The notes below the pieces were generated by a model. The model did no database searches. It saw only the letters and a program-made list of their open reading frames with translations, and had not been told where the DNA came from. The position numbers were made by a program, and so were the translations under genes. 14,460 bases of DNA, taken from the NCBI GenBank assembly GCA_900552115.1, contig URYP01000053.1, positions 1-14,460 on the forward strand, in the 5' to 3' direction. The stretch comes from an uncultured Oscillospiraceae bacterium (lineage in GTDB: Bacteria > Bacillota > Clostridia > Oscillospirales > Acutalibacteraceae). This document shows, in pieces, positions 7,431 through 12,748 of the stretch. Numbering within the stretch: the stretch's first letter is position 1; each line of letters opens with the position of its first letter.

Positions 7431-8310
7431 TCAGGCCCACCCCAAGCGGATGGGGCCCCGTATGCACCGCAATGGTGGCTCCGATCTGGAACAGGGGAAT
7501 ATCCGTCACACCGCTGTAGCTTTTCATGTCTGTGAGCAGCACATCCCTGAAACGCTCCGCTTCCTCGCGGTCATAGCCGTAACCAATACACAGCGAATAA
7601 CTGTCCGGCGATTCCCCCGCTTTGGCAAAGTGGCTGCGTACCTGGGCCACCAGTTTTTCCTTGGATTTTTCCCGGTTCCGGGTTATTCCAGTGGGGAAAA
7701 TCTCCCCTTCTTTCAGCACAATCATCGGCTTGAGCTTTAGCGCCGTGGCCGCGCTTCCGGCCAGCTTGCCCACCCGGCCGCCGCTCAGCAGATAATCCAT
7801 ACTGCCAATGGTAAATAAGATTCGGGCGGTAGGCCGCAGCAGTTTGGCACGGCGCACCACCTGCTCGTAAGGCAGTCCGGCATCCCGCATCCGCACGATT
7901 TCAAGTACGAATAAGCCCTGCAGCACGGTGTTCACCATCGCGTTGATCACCGCTATCTTCGCCTGTGGATAGTCTTCCTTTATCAGCTCAGCCGCATTCA
8001 CAGCAGAATTATACGACCCGCTGAACTTCGTGGTAATGCACACGCAGATAATGGGCTGGTCCTGCTGAACATACGGCGTAAAGGCGTTGATATAATCCTG
8101 CACCGAGGGCAGCGAGGATTTGGGATAGACGCCCGGATGGTCGACCAGATACTGGTAGAAATTGCGTATGCCGATCTCCTCTGCCTCTTTATAATATTTC
8201 TCGCCGTCGGGGGATACGTAAAAGGGCACAACATGAATCTGTTTTTCCTCAGTGATTTCCGGCGTCAGGTCGCAGGAACTGTCACTGATAATCTGAAAAG
8301 ACGCGGACAT
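7411..8310 (-). CDS. DegV family fatty-acid-binding protein
   Basis: A DegV-family protein of about 299 residues. The family includes FakB proteins, which bind a fatty acid and present it to the kinase FakA. Family marks are 'SDSSCDLTPE' at the N-terminus, 'PKSSLPSVQDY', 'CITTKFSGSYNSA' (Thr/Ser that contact the lipid carboxylate in the family), 'LLSGGRVGKLAG' and 'HTGPHPLGVG' near the C-terminus. Length is as expected. A GTG at 8316 is also possible, but the AGGAG site is three bases from GTG and nine from ATG 8310, so I chose ATG. No FakA/DhaK-like kinase is in the window, so the partner must lie elsewhere. The gene is monocistronic with its own promoter. Confidence 0.93.
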   Translation of the reverse strand: MSASFQIISDSSCDLTPEITEEKQIHVVPFYVSPDGEKYYKEAEEIGIRNFYQYLVDHPGVYPKSSLPSVQDYINAFTPYVQQDQPIICVCITTKFSGSYNSAVNAAELIKEDYPQAKIAVINAMVNTVLQGLFVLEIVRMRDAGLPYEQVVRRAKLLRPTARILFTIGSMDYLLSGGRVGKLAGSAATALKLKPMIVLKEGEIFPTGITRNREKSKEKLVAQVRSHFAKAGESPDSYSLCIGYGYDREEAERFRDVLLTDMKSYSGVTDIPLFQIGATIAVHTGPHPLGVGLIKRYDA

Positions 8311-8328
8311 GGACACGATCTCCTCTGT

Positions 8329-8375
8329 TATTAAAATACGTTTTTAATAGTAATGGATACCAGATATTTCGTCAA
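8329..8375 (-). promoter_or_regulatory. Promoter and candidate operator of the DegV gene
   Basis: On the minus strand TTGACG (8370-8375), a 17-base spacer and TACTAT (8347-8352) form a good promoter. A perfect 8-base inverted repeat, TATTAAAA (8329-8336) and TTTTAATA (8342-8349) with a five-base centre, overlaps the -10 and the expected transcription start. That is where a repressor would act. The promoter is well supported, and the operator reading is inference. Confidence 0.65.
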
Positions 8376-8476
8376 GAGAAAAAACCCAGAAAAATGTAAA
8401 TAATCTATAAACAACATAATTGCAGGAGGCGGTACCGTTCTCCAAATGTCCCAGACCGTAGGAGTTGAGATTATAA

Positions 8477-8507
8477 ACAGCGCCTCCGGCAATGCCGAAG
8501 GCGCTGT
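8477..8507 (-). terminator. Probable terminator of rplM-rpsI
   Basis: Arms 8477-8490 and 8494-8507 pair over 14 positions with one mismatch around an AAT loop (plus-strand sense). On the minus strand it is followed by a U-rich TTTATAAT. It lies 19 bases after the end of the displaced S9 tail at 8526, where a terminator of an intact rpsI would be expected. Confidence 0.7.
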
Positions 8508-8525
8508 ATAAAACGGTAAAGGCAA

Positions 8526-8606
8526 TTATCGTTTGGAGAACTGGGGAGCGCGGCGGGCCGCTTTGAGTCCGTACTTTTTCCGCTCTTTCATTCTCGGGTC
8601 GCGGGT
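8526..8606 (-). other. rpsI: Displaced rpsI C-terminal tail (out of frame)
   Basis: This stretch encodes the conserved last 26 residues of ribosomal protein S9 ('TRDPRMKERKKYGLKAARRA', then 'PQFSKR' and TAA). It is in the minus-strand frame one base behind that of the 116-codon rpsI frame. It has no start codon or ribosome site of its own before the conserved part. The tail frame is open only from 8627 downwards because a TGA lies at 8628-8630. The tail can only be made if ribosomes change frame or skip, or if the genome sequence is in error here. Confidence 0.9.
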
Positions 8607-8635
8607 TCCTATATCTTTGCATGGATGTCAGGCCT
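8607..8635 (-). other. Apparent 29-base insertion within rpsI
   Basis: Comparing the encoded protein with the usual S9 sequence (…KKAxYM|TRDPRM…), the 29 bases between the Met codon (8636-8638) and the Thr codon (8604-8606) are extra. They shift the frame and bring a TAG into frame at 8609-8611. I see no clear target-site duplication. A weak hairpin can form with its upstream flank (GCAT at 8641-8644 with ATGC at 8619-8622, plus an inner three-pair stem). The exact edges depend on the assumed ancestral sequence. Confidence 0.75.
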
Positions 8636-8959
8636 CATATATGCCGCTTTTTTAAGCGGCGGACGCAGCTCGTCGCTGTTGTACTGCAGCAGCGCACGCG
8701 CGATGCCATGGCGGATGGCGCCGGCCTGGCCGGTTACACCGCCGCCGGCTACGCGGCATTCAATGTCGAATTTATCCGCCGTTCCGGTCAGGGCCAGAGG
8801 CTGACGGACAATCAGCTTCAGGGTCTCCAGGCCGAAATAATCATCGATATCGCGGCCGTTGATTTTGACGCTGCCGCTGCCGGCATACAGGCGCACACGG
8901 GCCACCGATTTTTTACGACGGCCGGTGCCGTAGAAATAAGGTCTCGTATTGTAATCCAT
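8609..8959 (-). CDS. rpsI: 30S ribosomal protein S9, frame-disrupted near the C-terminus
   Basis: S9 (uS9) binds the 16S rRNA head, and its C-terminal tail reaches the P-site tRNA. The reading frame gives 116 residues: a normal S9 body ('YFYGTGRRKKSVARVRL', 'INGRDIDDYFG', 'VAGGGVTGQAGAIRHGIARA', 'LRPPLKKAAYM'), then eight foreign residues and TAG. Family members are about 130 residues. The missing conserved tail is present downstream in another frame (8526-8606). An intact version would be 134 residues. The ribosome site is AAGGAAGGAGG, about ten bases before ATG 8959. The gene follows rplM by 18 bases, the universal gene order. S9 is normally essential, so this is either a sequence error, a disrupted copy with another elsewhere, or a recoding case. 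Confidence 0.9.
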   Translation of the reverse strand: MDYNTRPYFYGTGRRKKSVARVRLYAGSGSVKINGRDIDDYFGLETLKLIVRQPLALTGTADKFDIECRVAGGGVTGQAGAIRHGIARALLQYNSDELRPPLKKAAYMRPDIHAKI

Positions 8960-8977
8960 TAAAATCAGCCTCCTTCC

Positions 8978-9406
8978 TTACAGTTCAAATGTCTCGGGTT
9001 TCTGCGCCGCGTGCTCATGCTGAGCGCCGGCATAGACCCGCAGGCGGGTACGCGCAGCACGACCGATCGTATTGTCCGGGATCATGCCGTTAACCGCCAG
9101 AGACATCGCTTTTTCGGGACGCTGAGCCATCAGCGTTTTATACTTGACTTCTTTCAGGCCGCCGATCCAGCCGGAGTGGCGATACCACACCTTGTTCTGC
9201 AGCTTGTTGCCCGTCAGCACCGCCTGGGCGCAGTTGATGATGATGACATGGTCGCCGCAATCCACATGGGGGGTGTACTCGGGCTTATGCTTGCCTCTCA
9301 GCAGCACAGCCGCCTGAGCCGCTACCCGGCCAAGGGGCTTACCGGCGGCATCGATGACATACCATTTGCGGTCGATTTGACCGGCTTTTGCCATATAAGT
9401 GGACAT
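8978..9406 (-). CDS. rplM: 50S ribosomal protein L13
   Basis: L13 (uL13) is an early-assembling 23S rRNA-binding protein of the large subunit. The 142-residue product matches the family throughout: 'MSTYMAKAGQIDRKWYVIDA', 'LRGKHKPEYTPHVDCGDHVI', 'WYRHSGWIGGLKEV', 'AVNGMIPDNTIGR', then 'LRVYAGAQHEHAAQKPE'. ATGs at 9409 and 9406 are adjacent. AGGAGGT at 9413-9419 serves either, and 9406 gives the standard N-terminus and better spacing. An in-frame start at 9475 lies in the promoter and is rejected. It is the first gene of the rplM-rpsI operon. Confidence 0.97.
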   Translation of the reverse strand: MSTYMAKAGQIDRKWYVIDAAGKPLGRVAAQAAVLLRGKHKPEYTPHVDCGDHVIIINCAQAVLTGNKLQNKVWYRHSGWIGGLKEVKYKTLMAQRPEKAMSLAVNGMIPDNTIGRAARTRLRVYAGAQHEHAAQKPETFEL

Positions 9407-9446
9407 CATAATACCTCCTGATTCGTCCTTTTTTAACGCGTTTTTG

Positions 9447-9475
9447 ATCATACCATACCGCCGATAGGTTGTCAA
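9447..9475 (-). promoter_or_regulatory. Strong promoter of rplM-rpsI
   Basis: On the minus strand a consensus TTGACA (9470-9475), a 17-base spacer and TATGAT (9447-9452) give a near-perfect sigma-A promoter. The resulting 5' leader is only about 35 bases, too short for an L13-type autoregulatory leader. Confidence 0.88.
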
Positions 9476-9590
9476 TCCGGTTTTAGCCTATTTTTTAATT
9501 TACATTCCAATTTCTCTTGTTATCTCTCCTTTTTTCTCGTTTATGCTCGTTTTCTCATTTCCCATTCTTAATTTGAAAGGACCGATACAT

Positions 9591-10313
9591 ATGCCTGATC
9601 CCATGACTTCCCTGCTGGCTCCCATGCGCGCCGCCATACAGCAGTACGATATGATTGCGCCCGGCGATTCCATTGCGGTGGGGGTATCCGGCGGCAAGGA
9701 CAGTGTGGCGCTGCTGGCCGCTATGGCGCGCCTACGCCAGTTTTATCCTGTTCCTTTCACCCTGACCGCCGTGACGCTGGACCCCTGTTTTGAGGGGCAG
9801 GAGGGGGACTACAGCGCCATCAGCGCGCTGTGCGCCCAGTGGGATATCCCGTACATCATCAAACGCACCCAGCTTTGGGACGTCGTCTTTCATCAGCGCC
9901 GGGAAAGCAATCCCTGCAGCCTATGCGCCCGTATGCGCCGGGGCCTGCTGCACCGCACGGCAGCCGAAGCCGGGTGCCGCGTGGTGGCGCTGGGCCATCA
10001 CCAGGACGACGCCGCCGAAACCTTTTGGATGAACCTGACGTCTGGGGGGACGCTCGGCTGCTTTTCGCCCAAAAGCTATCTCGACCGGCGTGACATCACC
10101 CTGATACGCCCATTTTTGTTCATTAAAGAGGCAGCAATCGCCTCGGCGGTGCGGCGGCTGTCCCTGCCGGTGATTCCCTCCCGCTGCCCGGCGGACGGCT
10201 GCACCCACCGCGCGGCAGCCAAAACGCAGCTGGCCGCTCTCGGTGAAACCTATGGTTCCCTGCCGGACAAGATCGTCCACGCCCTGCAAAAATCCGGCTT
10301 GGACGGGTGGTAA
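9591..10313 (+). CDS. ttcA: TtcA-like PP-loop ATPase (tRNA 2-thiocytidine synthesis)
   Basis: This is a 240-residue N-type ATP pyrophosphatase of the TtcA/TilS group. It has the PP-loop SGGKDS at 33-38, a CxxC pair at 109-112 ('NPCSLCARMRRG'), 'VALGHHQDDAAETFWMN' at about 132-148, and further Cys199 and Cys204 in 'SRCPADGC'. TtcA uses a 4Fe-4S cluster held by three cysteines to thiolate cytidine 32 of certain tRNAs, and the CxxC plus one later Cys fits that. The protein is shorter than many TtcA proteins and could act on another substrate, so the symbol is tentative. GAAAGGA at 9575-9581 supports ATG 9591 over an upstream in-frame ATG at 9543. I see no strong promoter in the AT-rich stretch 9476-9574. 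Confidence 0.85.
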   Translation: MPDPMTSLLAPMRAAIQQYDMIAPGDSIAVGVSGGKDSVALLAAMARLRQFYPVPFTLTAVTLDPCFEGQEGDYSAISALCAQWDIPYIIKRTQLWDVVFHQRRESNPCSLCARMRRGLLHRTAAEAGCRVVALGHHQDDAAETFWMNLTSGGTLGCFSPKSYLDRRDITLIRPFLFIKEAAIASAVRRLSLPVIPSRCPADGCTHRAAAKTQLAALGETYGSLPDKIVHALQKSGLDGW

Positions 10314-10321
10314 AAATGCGG

Positions 10322-10350
10322 TTGTGTTTTCTTGCCCAGTTTGGTATGAT
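10322..10350 (+). promoter_or_regulatory. Promoter of the anchored hydrolase gene
   Basis: TTGTGT (10322-10327), a 17-base spacer and TATGAT (10345-10350) lie in the 78-base gap after the TtcA-like gene. The hydrolase can therefore be transcribed on its own. Confidence 0.65.
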
Positions 10351-10391
10351 AACGGTCAGGCAAATATTTTCAGGGAAGGATATGACCGTAT

Positions 10392-11357
10392 ATGAAAAAA
10401 CGCACGAAGATCCTGATATCCGTGCTCTGCGTCGTTGTTCTGCTGGTGGGAGGCGGGCTGGGCTTTGCCGGCAACTATTTCGTGAATTACGCGCTGGCGG
10501 CGGATGGCGAAGGCGGCGACCGGGACGCGGCGCTCGGCAATGAATCCACCCCCACGGATACGGGCGATCAAAAACCGACGGACGATACGAAGCTGCCCTC
10601 CTGGGCCACGGCTTCGCAGGTGAAAACGCTTACCATCACGTCGGATGACGGGCTGAAGCTGAAAGCCCGTTGGTTTCAAAAAAACGGCAGTCATAAATGG
10701 GTGATCGCGGTTCACGGCTACCACAGCGATATGGGAGCCATGGAGCCCTACGCACAGTGGTACAATGAACAGGGATTTCAGGTGCTGACCCCGGATCTGC
10801 GGGCGCATGGAACCAGTGAGGGCGACTACATAGGCATGGGCTGGCTCGACCGCAAAGATATCCTGCTGTGGATCGACACCATCCTGAAGGAAGACGCGCA
10901 GGCGCAGATTGTGCTACACGGCGTTTCCATGGGCGCCGCCACGGTGATGATGACATCGGGGGAAACCCTGCCGGATAATGTAAAGGCTATTGTGGAGGAT
11001 TGCGGCTATACGTCGGTGTGGGATATCTTCTCCTCCGAAATGAAGGTGCGGTTCGGCCTGCCCGATTTCCCCCTTATGAACGTATCCAGTATGATGTCTT
11101 CATTCAAAGCCGGTTACGACTGGAAAGAAGCGTCGGCGCTGGAGCAGGTAAAAAAAAGCCGCACGCCCATGTTGTTTATCCATGGGGACCAGGACGATTT
11201 CGTTCCGACCGATATGGTCTATCCCCTGCATGAAGCGGCGGCTGGCGAAAAACAGCTGTTGGTTGTTAAAGGCGCCGGCCATGCCAAAGCGCGTGAGACA
11301 GACAGCGACCTGTATTGGCGTACCGTCCGTTCCTTTTTATCGTCCTATGTGGCGTAA
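10392..11357 (+). CDS. Membrane-anchored alpha/beta hydrolase
   Basis: The 321-residue protein has a basic start and one hydrophobic helix (about residues 8-27). A low-complexity polar linker follows (about 38-70, rich in Gly, Asp, Thr and Lys), then an alpha/beta hydrolase domain that should lie outside the membrane. Catalytic residues are Ser179 in 'HGVSMGAA', Asp268 in 'HGDQDDFVP' and His297 in 'GAGHAKA'. 'VIAVHGYHSDMG' supplies the oxyanion loop. It resembles the BEM46/YqkD-like serine hydrolases, whose substrates are mostly unknown. The start follows GGGAAGGA by about 11 bases, which is long. A nearer ATG at 10382 is in another frame with no matching protein. A strong terminator follows, so it is probably monocistronic or read through from the TtcA-like gene. 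Confidence 0.9.
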   Translation: MKKRTKILISVLCVVVLLVGGGLGFAGNYFVNYALAADGEGGDRDAALGNESTPTDTGDQKPTDDTKLPSWATASQVKTLTITSDDGLKLKARWFQKNGSHKWVIAVHGYHSDMGAMEPYAQWYNEQGFQVLTPDLRAHGTSEGDYIGMGWLDRKDILLWIDTILKEDAQAQIVLHGVSMGAATVMMTSGETLPDNVKAIVEDCGYTSVWDIFSSEMKVRFGLPDFPLMNVSSMMSSFKAGYDWKEASALEQVKKSRTPMLFIHGDQDDFVPTDMVYPLHEAAAGEKQLLVVKGAGHAKARETDSDLYWRTVRSFLSSYVA

Positions 11358-11366
11358 TTCGCTATT

Positions 11367-11407
11367 AAACAAGCCCGTATCCTAAGGATACGGGCTTGTT
11401 TTTTTAT
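11367..11407 (+). terminator. Rho-independent terminator after the anchored hydrolase
   Basis: Arms 11367-11382 and 11386-11401 are a perfect inverted repeat around a TAA loop, and the run of T continues to 11406. Because the upstream arm begins with A-residues, some termination on the other strand is possible. Confidence 0.92.
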
Positions 11408-11499
11408 CCAGCAGGAGCGAAAATAAAGCGCCGCCCTTCTCTCCATGCCATGATTGACAGCCGGACGGGTATACTACCGCTTAAAGGAGTGAGAAAACT

Positions 11500-12111
11500 A
11501 TGGAACACGTGTACGGATATGCGCGGGTATCCACCCGGGAGCAGAATGAAGCCCGCCAGATAATTTCCCTTACCGGATTCGGCATTCCGCCGGAACGCAT
11601 TTATATGGATAAACAAAGCGGCAAGGATTTTAACCGTCCCGAGTATAAACGCCTGCTCCGGCTGCTGAGGCCGGGCGACGTGTTGGCCGTCCATTCCATC
11701 GACCGGTTGGGACGTAATTATGACGAAATCCTGGAGCAATGGCGGCTGCTGACCAAAAAGAAATGCGTCGATATGGTTGTGCTGGACATGCCTCTGCTGG
11801 ATACCCGCCGCAGCCGGGACCTGACCGGCACACTGATTGCCGATATTGTGCTGCAGCTGCTGTCCTATGTCGCCCAGAAAGAGCGGGAAAGCATACGCCA
11901 GCGGCAGGCGGAGGGCATCGCCGCCGCCAGGGAACGCGGCGTTGCGTTCGGGCGGCCTCAAAAAAAGATTCCGGAACAGTTTCCGCAAATATATGAGGAT
12001 TGGGCACGAGGACAGATCAGCGGGCGTGAAGCCGCCCGGCGGCTTCAGGTTACGCACCAGACCTTTTTTAAATGGGCCTCACAGCAGCCGTCTCCCCGAA
12101 CGGCCAGTTAA
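11500..12111 (+). CDS. Small serine recombinase (resolvase/invertase family)
   Basis: The 203-residue site-specific recombinase has the standard resolvase/invertase layout. The catalytic domain has Ser11 in 'GYARVSTREQ' with Arg9 beside it and the DRLGR motif at 68-72. A long linker helix covers about 110-145 ('AQKERESIRQRQAEGI'), and a C-terminal helix-turn-helix covers about 172-193 ('SGREAARRLQVTHQTFFKW'). All catalytic residues seen are intact. It cuts and rejoins DNA at a paired site through a phosphoserine link. No transposase, integrase cargo or obvious invertible segment adjoins it, so its site and role (cointegrate resolution, inversion or domesticated regulator) are unknown. The ribosome site AAAGGAG lies about nine bases before ATG 11500. 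Confidence 0.93.
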   Translation: MEHVYGYARVSTREQNEARQIISLTGFGIPPERIYMDKQSGKDFNRPEYKRLLRLLRPGDVLAVHSIDRLGRNYDEILEQWRLLTKKKCVDMVVLDMPLLDTRRSRDLTGTLIADIVLQLLSYVAQKERESIRQRQAEGIAAARERGVAFGRPQKKIPEQFPQIYEDWARGQISGREAARRLQVTHQTFFKWASQQPSPRTAS

Positions 12112-12162
12112 GCTGGTTAAAACGACAATGCCCGTTTCCAGCGCCATAACCGGATAAAAAGG

Positions 12163-12191
12163 TAGACAAATTTCGCCAGGCGTGCTATACT
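12163..12191 (+). promoter_or_regulatory. Promoter upstream of the small-protein gene
   Basis: TAGACA (12163-12168), a 17-base spacer and TATACT (12186-12191) form a good promoter. It would give a leader of about 155 bases before the ATG at 12353. Confidence 0.65.
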
Positions 12192-12197
12192 GTATTA

Positions 12198-12322
12198 TGT
12201 GTCAAAAAATGCCGATATCGTAGGCTGAACGGGTAAAATATGTATAGTTTTACACTGGTTGGAAAAGTCTGATTTTGTACCCACGCGCATGAGAATAAAC
12301 GGCCCGCGGACAGGGGTATACT
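12198..12322 (+). other. Possible structured 5' leader, no gene seen
   Basis: This non-coding stretch precedes the small-protein gene. It can form GTAAAA/TTTTAC (12233-12238 with 12248-12253). Alternatively, an outer GGGTA/TACCC pairing (12231-12235 with 12278-12282) is possible and competes with it in part. I do not recognise a riboswitch class and see no terminator in it. The pairing is short and could be chance. Confidence 0.25.
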
Positions 12323-12352
12323 ATGGCAAACCGCATGAAGGAGGGGTCGGCA

Positions 12353-12622
12353 ATGGGACGAGAAAGCAGGGAAAGGCCGGAGGATCTTCTGAATCAGCTA
12401 GCAGCCGCCTCAGGATGTATGTATTTATCTGATCTGCACCAAGCCGGCAAACTGCCGCAGGTACAGCTGGCCGCAGCCCGGTGCCCCGCAGACAATTACA
12501 GTATTACGGAATGGGCCGAAGCGGTGCAGTACATTGGCGGGCAGCCCGTATCTTTCCGGTCGTCGGAGGAAGCGCGCCGCTATTTGCTGAGCCTGACAAG
12601 TCCGCCATCCAAAGACCGTTAG
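12353..12622 (+). CDS. Small protein of unknown function
   Basis: An 89-residue soluble protein that I do not recognise. It is rich in Ala, Leu, Ser, Glu and Arg, with two cysteines ('SGCMYLSD' and 'AARCPADN') and no membrane segment or signal. Its second half ('YSITEWAEAVQYIGGQP', 'SSEEARRYLLSL') looks helical and well ordered. The ribosome site AAGGAGGGG at 12338-12346 sits six bases from ATG 12353. An in-frame ATG at 12323 lacks a site and directly abuts a TATACT. It has a likely promoter at 12163-12191 and its own terminator, which supports a real gene. The upstream neighbour is the serine recombinase, but no functional link is evident. Confidence 0.72.
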   Translation: MGRESRERPEDLLNQLAAASGCMYLSDLHQAGKLPQVQLAAARCPADNYSITEWAEAVQYIGGQPVSFRSSEEARRYLLSLTSPPSKDR

Positions 12623-12636
12623 TTTCCATAATCCCG

Positions 12637-12668
12637 AACGGACGTACGATTTGTACGTCCGTTTTTTA
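12637..12668 (+). terminator. Rho-independent terminator after the small-protein gene
   Basis: Eleven-pair perfect stem 12637-12647 with 12653-12663, a five-base GATTT loop and a T-run to 12667. It begins 15 bases after the stop codon. Confidence 0.92.
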
Positions 12669-12692
12669 TAATTCGTAACTTAATCACGGTAA

Positions 12693-12720
12693 TTTACGTT
12701 TTTAGGGAATAGACTATATA
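12693..12720 (+). promoter_or_regulatory. Candidate promoter of the CoA-disulfide reductase gene
   Basis: TTTACG (12693-12698), a 16-base spacer and TATATA (12715-12720) lie between the preceding terminator and the AAAGGAG ribosome site before ATG 12749. Confidence 0.5.
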
Positions 12721-12748
12721 GCAAGACCAATTGTAAAGGAGCGATTTG

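Noticed and set aside
8344..8622. Minus-strand 92-codon frame after rpsI as a separate gene
   Set aside because: Its start is an out-of-frame reading of the S9 tail, and the rest crosses the terminator and the AT-rich DegV promoter region.
8612..8627. Programmed -1 frameshift to rescue rpsI
   Set aside because: The only window between the TGA in one frame and the TAG in the other has GCA-AAG, a poor slippery site. The product would keep about a dozen foreign residues in a conserved region.
9407..9446. L13-type autoregulatory leader before rplM
   Set aside because: The leader is only about 35 bases and I see no matching structure.
9407..9475. Longer rplM start at 9475
   Set aside because: It lies at the -35 element of the rplM promoter. 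The consensus L13 N-terminus and AGGAGGT site point to 9406.
10382..10543. ATG at 10382 opening an alternative frame
   Set aside because: Its product is Arg-rich with no domain and overlaps the well-supported hydrolase start at 10392.
11454..11475. TTGACA and TATACT as a promoter for the serine recombinase
   Set aside because: Both hexamers are good but only ten bases apart, too close for sigma-A. No good -35 lies at 17 bases.
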